Below, in pieces: positions 62,252-64,000 of a DNA stretch of 64,000 nt. The notes beneath the pieces were generated by a model, which saw only the letters and a program-made list of their open reading frames with translations, was not told the DNA's origin and did not search any database. How positions within the stretch are numbered: the first letter of the stretch is position 1; each line of letters begins with the position of its first letter. Source of the stretch: JAPLDB01 sp038230515 (GTDB lineage Bacteria; Bacteroidota; Bacteroidia; AKYH767-A; 2013-40CM-41-45); contig JBBRND010000004.1 in NCBI GenBank assembly GCA_038230515.1, forward strand, positions 62,001 to 126,000, given 5' to 3'. The translations under genes were made by a program, and so were the position numbers.

Positions 62252-64000
62252 ATGTTTAATTTTCATTCAAACATTTCTTCCGACCTTCGCTTCCAGTTTA
62301 AAAGATTTGTGACGAGAGAAGAATTGCTGGGGTTGTTTGGAAATAAACCCCAGGTACGATTTGTAGAAAAGCTTTTATCAGAACCTGCCGGTCATCGCAT
62401 ACACCTCCGGGGATTTGCGGGTTCTGCCGACTCTCTTTTTGCCGCTTCCATAGGCAGCAAAGTTTCCGCCACGCAAATTTTCATTTTGAACGACAAAGAG
62501 GAAGCAGCATACTTTCAGAATAACGTAGACAATGTGCTCGGAGAGAATTCATCTCTTCTTTTTCCGGCTTCTTACAAGAAGACCTTTCAGATTGATGAAT
62601 TAGACAATGCCAATGTGCTTCAGCGCGCTGAAGTATTGAACAGGGTCAATAAAAGTTCAAACAGGCAACTCATTGTAACTTATCCCGAAGCGATTACTGA
62701 GAAAGTCGTCACGAGGAAAAACCTTGAACAGAACTCCATAGACCTTCGCGTGAATGAAAAAGTCTCCATTGATTTCATCAATGAGTTTTTACAGCATCAT
62801 GGATTTGAGTTTACTGATTTCGTGGCACAAGCAGGAGAATACAGTCTTCGCGGAGGGATCGTAGATATTTATTCGTTTGCAAACGAACTTCCGTACCGTG
62901 TTGAGTTGAGTGGTGATGAAGTGGAAAGTATCCGCACATTCGATCCTGAAACGCAACTGAGCGTTCAGGCAATGAATCATGTTACTATCATTCCGAATGT
63001 GCAAACGCAATTGCTAAAGGAGAGTAGGACTTCTTTCTTCGAGTTCATTCCCGGAAATTCTGCAATCTGGTTTAAAGATGTAAAGTTTGTTGTTGACTTC
63101 ATCAGAGAAAACCTTGAAAAGGTTTTTATTGAAACCGATGAGACAAAATCTTATTCCTCTGAAAAGCTGAAGGAGATTTTTGAGACGTCAGAAGAAGCTC
63201 TATTGCATTTTGAAAAGTTCACGACTCTGGAATTTGGAACAGCATTTCATTTCACATCCGATAACAAATTTGAATTTCAATTCTCTCCTCAGCCCTCTTT
63301 CAATAAGAACTTCGCGCTGCTCACTAAAAATCTTCAACAGAATGCTGAGCTGAAAATAAAGAACCTCATTCTTGTTGATTCTGCCAAACAGAGTGAGCGT
63401 CTGTATTCCATCTTCGAAGATTTAGAAAAGAAAAATCCTCGTGAAAATAAAGTAGAGTTCACCTCCATTCCGCTTTCACTGCACGAAGGATTTATTGATC
63501 ACGAACTCAAGCTTGCCTGCTATACCGATCACCAGATTTTTGATCGCTACCATCGTTTTCGGTTAAAGAAAAACTACAGCAAGAGCGAAGCAATTACGCT
63601 GAAGGAATTGTACGCGCTCAAGCCCGGAGATTTTGTCACGCATATTGATCACGGTATCGGCAGATACGGAGGGCTTGAAATTATTGATGCTGGCGGAACT
63701 CCACAGGAAGCGGTGCGATTGATTTATAAAGACAACGACATTCTTTATGTAAGCATTCACTCACTGCATCGCATTGCAAAGTACACGGGAAAAGAAGGAA
63801 CTGCTCCGTCTCTTCACAAACTCGGCTCTAATACATGGAGCAACCTGAAGCAGAAAACAAAGAAGCGCGTTAAGGATATTGCAAAAGATCTGATTAAACT
63901 TTATGCGCAGCGCAGGGCGAAGAAAGGTTTTGCATTCAGTCCTGATACGTACATGCAAACAGAACTTGAGGCCAGTTTTATTTACGAAGACACTCCCGAC
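62252..64000 (+). CDS. mfd: Transcription-repair coupling factor Mfd (N-terminal part, cut by the window end)
   Basis: 583 codons from ATG 62252 to the window end without a stop. The N-terminus is MFNFHSNISSDLRFQFKRFV. The UvrB-homology region includes HRIHLRGFAGSADSLF, FVAQAGEYSLRGGIVDIYSF and LPYRVELSGDEVESIRTFDP, with a degenerate ATP site as usual in Mfd. The RNA polymerase interaction (CarD-like) domain starts near residue 458 (KPGDFVTHIDHGIGRYGG ... LYVSIHSLHRIAKYTG). The translocase domains are expected beyond the window. It removes RNA polymerase stalled at lesions and recruits UvrA. Confidence 0.95.
   Translation, partial: MFNFHSNISSDLRFQFKRFVTREELLGLFGNKPQVRFVEKLLSEPAGHRIHLRGFAGSADSLFAASIGSKVSATQIFILNDKEEAAYFQNNVDNVLGENSSLLFPASYKKTFQIDELDNANVLQRAEVLNRVNKSSNRQLIVTYPEAITEKVVTRKNLEQNSIDLRVNEKVSIDFINEFLQHHGFEFTDFVAQAGEYSLRGGIVDIYSFANELPYRVELSGDEVESIRTFDPETQLSVQAMNHVTIIPNVQTQLLKESRTSFFEFIPGNSAIWFKDVKFVVDFIRENLEKVFIETDETKSYSSEKLKEIFETSEEALLHFEKFTTLEFGTAFHFTSDNKFEFQFSPQPSFNKNFALLTKNLQQNAELKIKNLILVDSAKQSERLYSIFEDLEKKNPRENKVEFTSIPLSLHEGFIDHELKLACYTDHQIFDRYHRFRLKKNYSKSEAITLKELYALKPGDFVTHIDHGIGRYGGLEIIDAGGTPQEAVRLIYKDNDILYVSIHSLHRIAKYTGKEGTAPSLHKLGSNTWSNLKQKTKKRVKDIAKDLIKLYAQRRAKKGFAFSPDTYMQTELEASFIYEDTPD

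Overview
The window is a Bacteroidota chromosome fragment, probably from an uncultured or poorly characterised member. The signs are: the order tRNA-Thr/Tyr/Gly/Thr, tuf, tRNA-Trp, secE, nusG, rplKAJL, rpoBC; secreted proteins with a C-terminal type IX secretion (T9SS) sorting domain; TAnnTTTG-like promoter boxes; and a flexirubin / aryl-polyene pigment cluster. No rRNA operon, CRISPR array, prophage or insertion sequence was seen.

Layout. 1-760: a ParE/RelE-type toxin-antitoxin pair bracketed by two identical copies of a 29-bp terminator. 785-14311 (minus strand): the transcription/translation block rpoC, rpoB, rplL, rplJ, rplA, rplK, nusG, secE, tRNA-Trp, tuf and four tRNAs. 14312-16275: a small basic protein, a 21-bp tandem array (array 1) and an orphan conserved gene. 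16276-21243 (plus): three tandem Kelch-type proteins with T9SS sorting domains. 21311-43243 (minus): a large pigment locus with a tyrosine ammonia-lyase (aryl starter), several ketosynthases including a cysteine-less chain-length-factor type, a ketoreductase, two hotdog dehydratases, a thioesterase, two acyl carrier proteins, acyltransferases, a trifunctional MMPL exporter/acyltransferase/methyltransferase, LolA-like and lipoprotein partners, a glycosyltransferase split from its DUF2062 tail by a homopolymer frameshift, a polysaccharide deacetylase, an FAD desaturase/isomerase-like enzyme and an EamA transporter. An Mrr-like nuclease and array 2 interrupt this locus. 43302-50914: gap, lipA, an envelope protein, a second orphan gene followed at once by array 3, then gcvP. 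50999-55928: a T9SS cargo protein, then an adenylate-forming ligase and a C45-type acyltransferase that may belong functionally to the pigment pathway. 55965-62204: DEAD-box helicase, TPM and LemA proteins, a PH-domain membrane protein, tilS, pabB and a second toxin-antitoxin pair. 62252-64000: the 5' part of mfd.

How the genes fit together. The pigment genes form a plausible pathway. Tyrosine is deaminated to 4-coumarate, activated (perhaps by the ligase at 52867), loaded on an ACP and extended by the ketosynthase / ketoreductase / dehydratase set into an aryl polyene. The product is then modified and moved to the outer membrane by the MMPL, LolA and lipoprotein components. The dialkylresorcinol enzymes DarA and DarB needed for a true flexirubin are not in the window.

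The least explained signal is a set of three intergenic arrays with unrelated unit sequences but the same 21-bp period (13, 10 and 9 units). Two lie just downstream of orphan genes of Bacteroidota type. The third lies between two copies of the fabF 3' end. A second genome-wide style feature is that many spacers are imperfect inverted repeats built from short repeated words, each spacer using different words.
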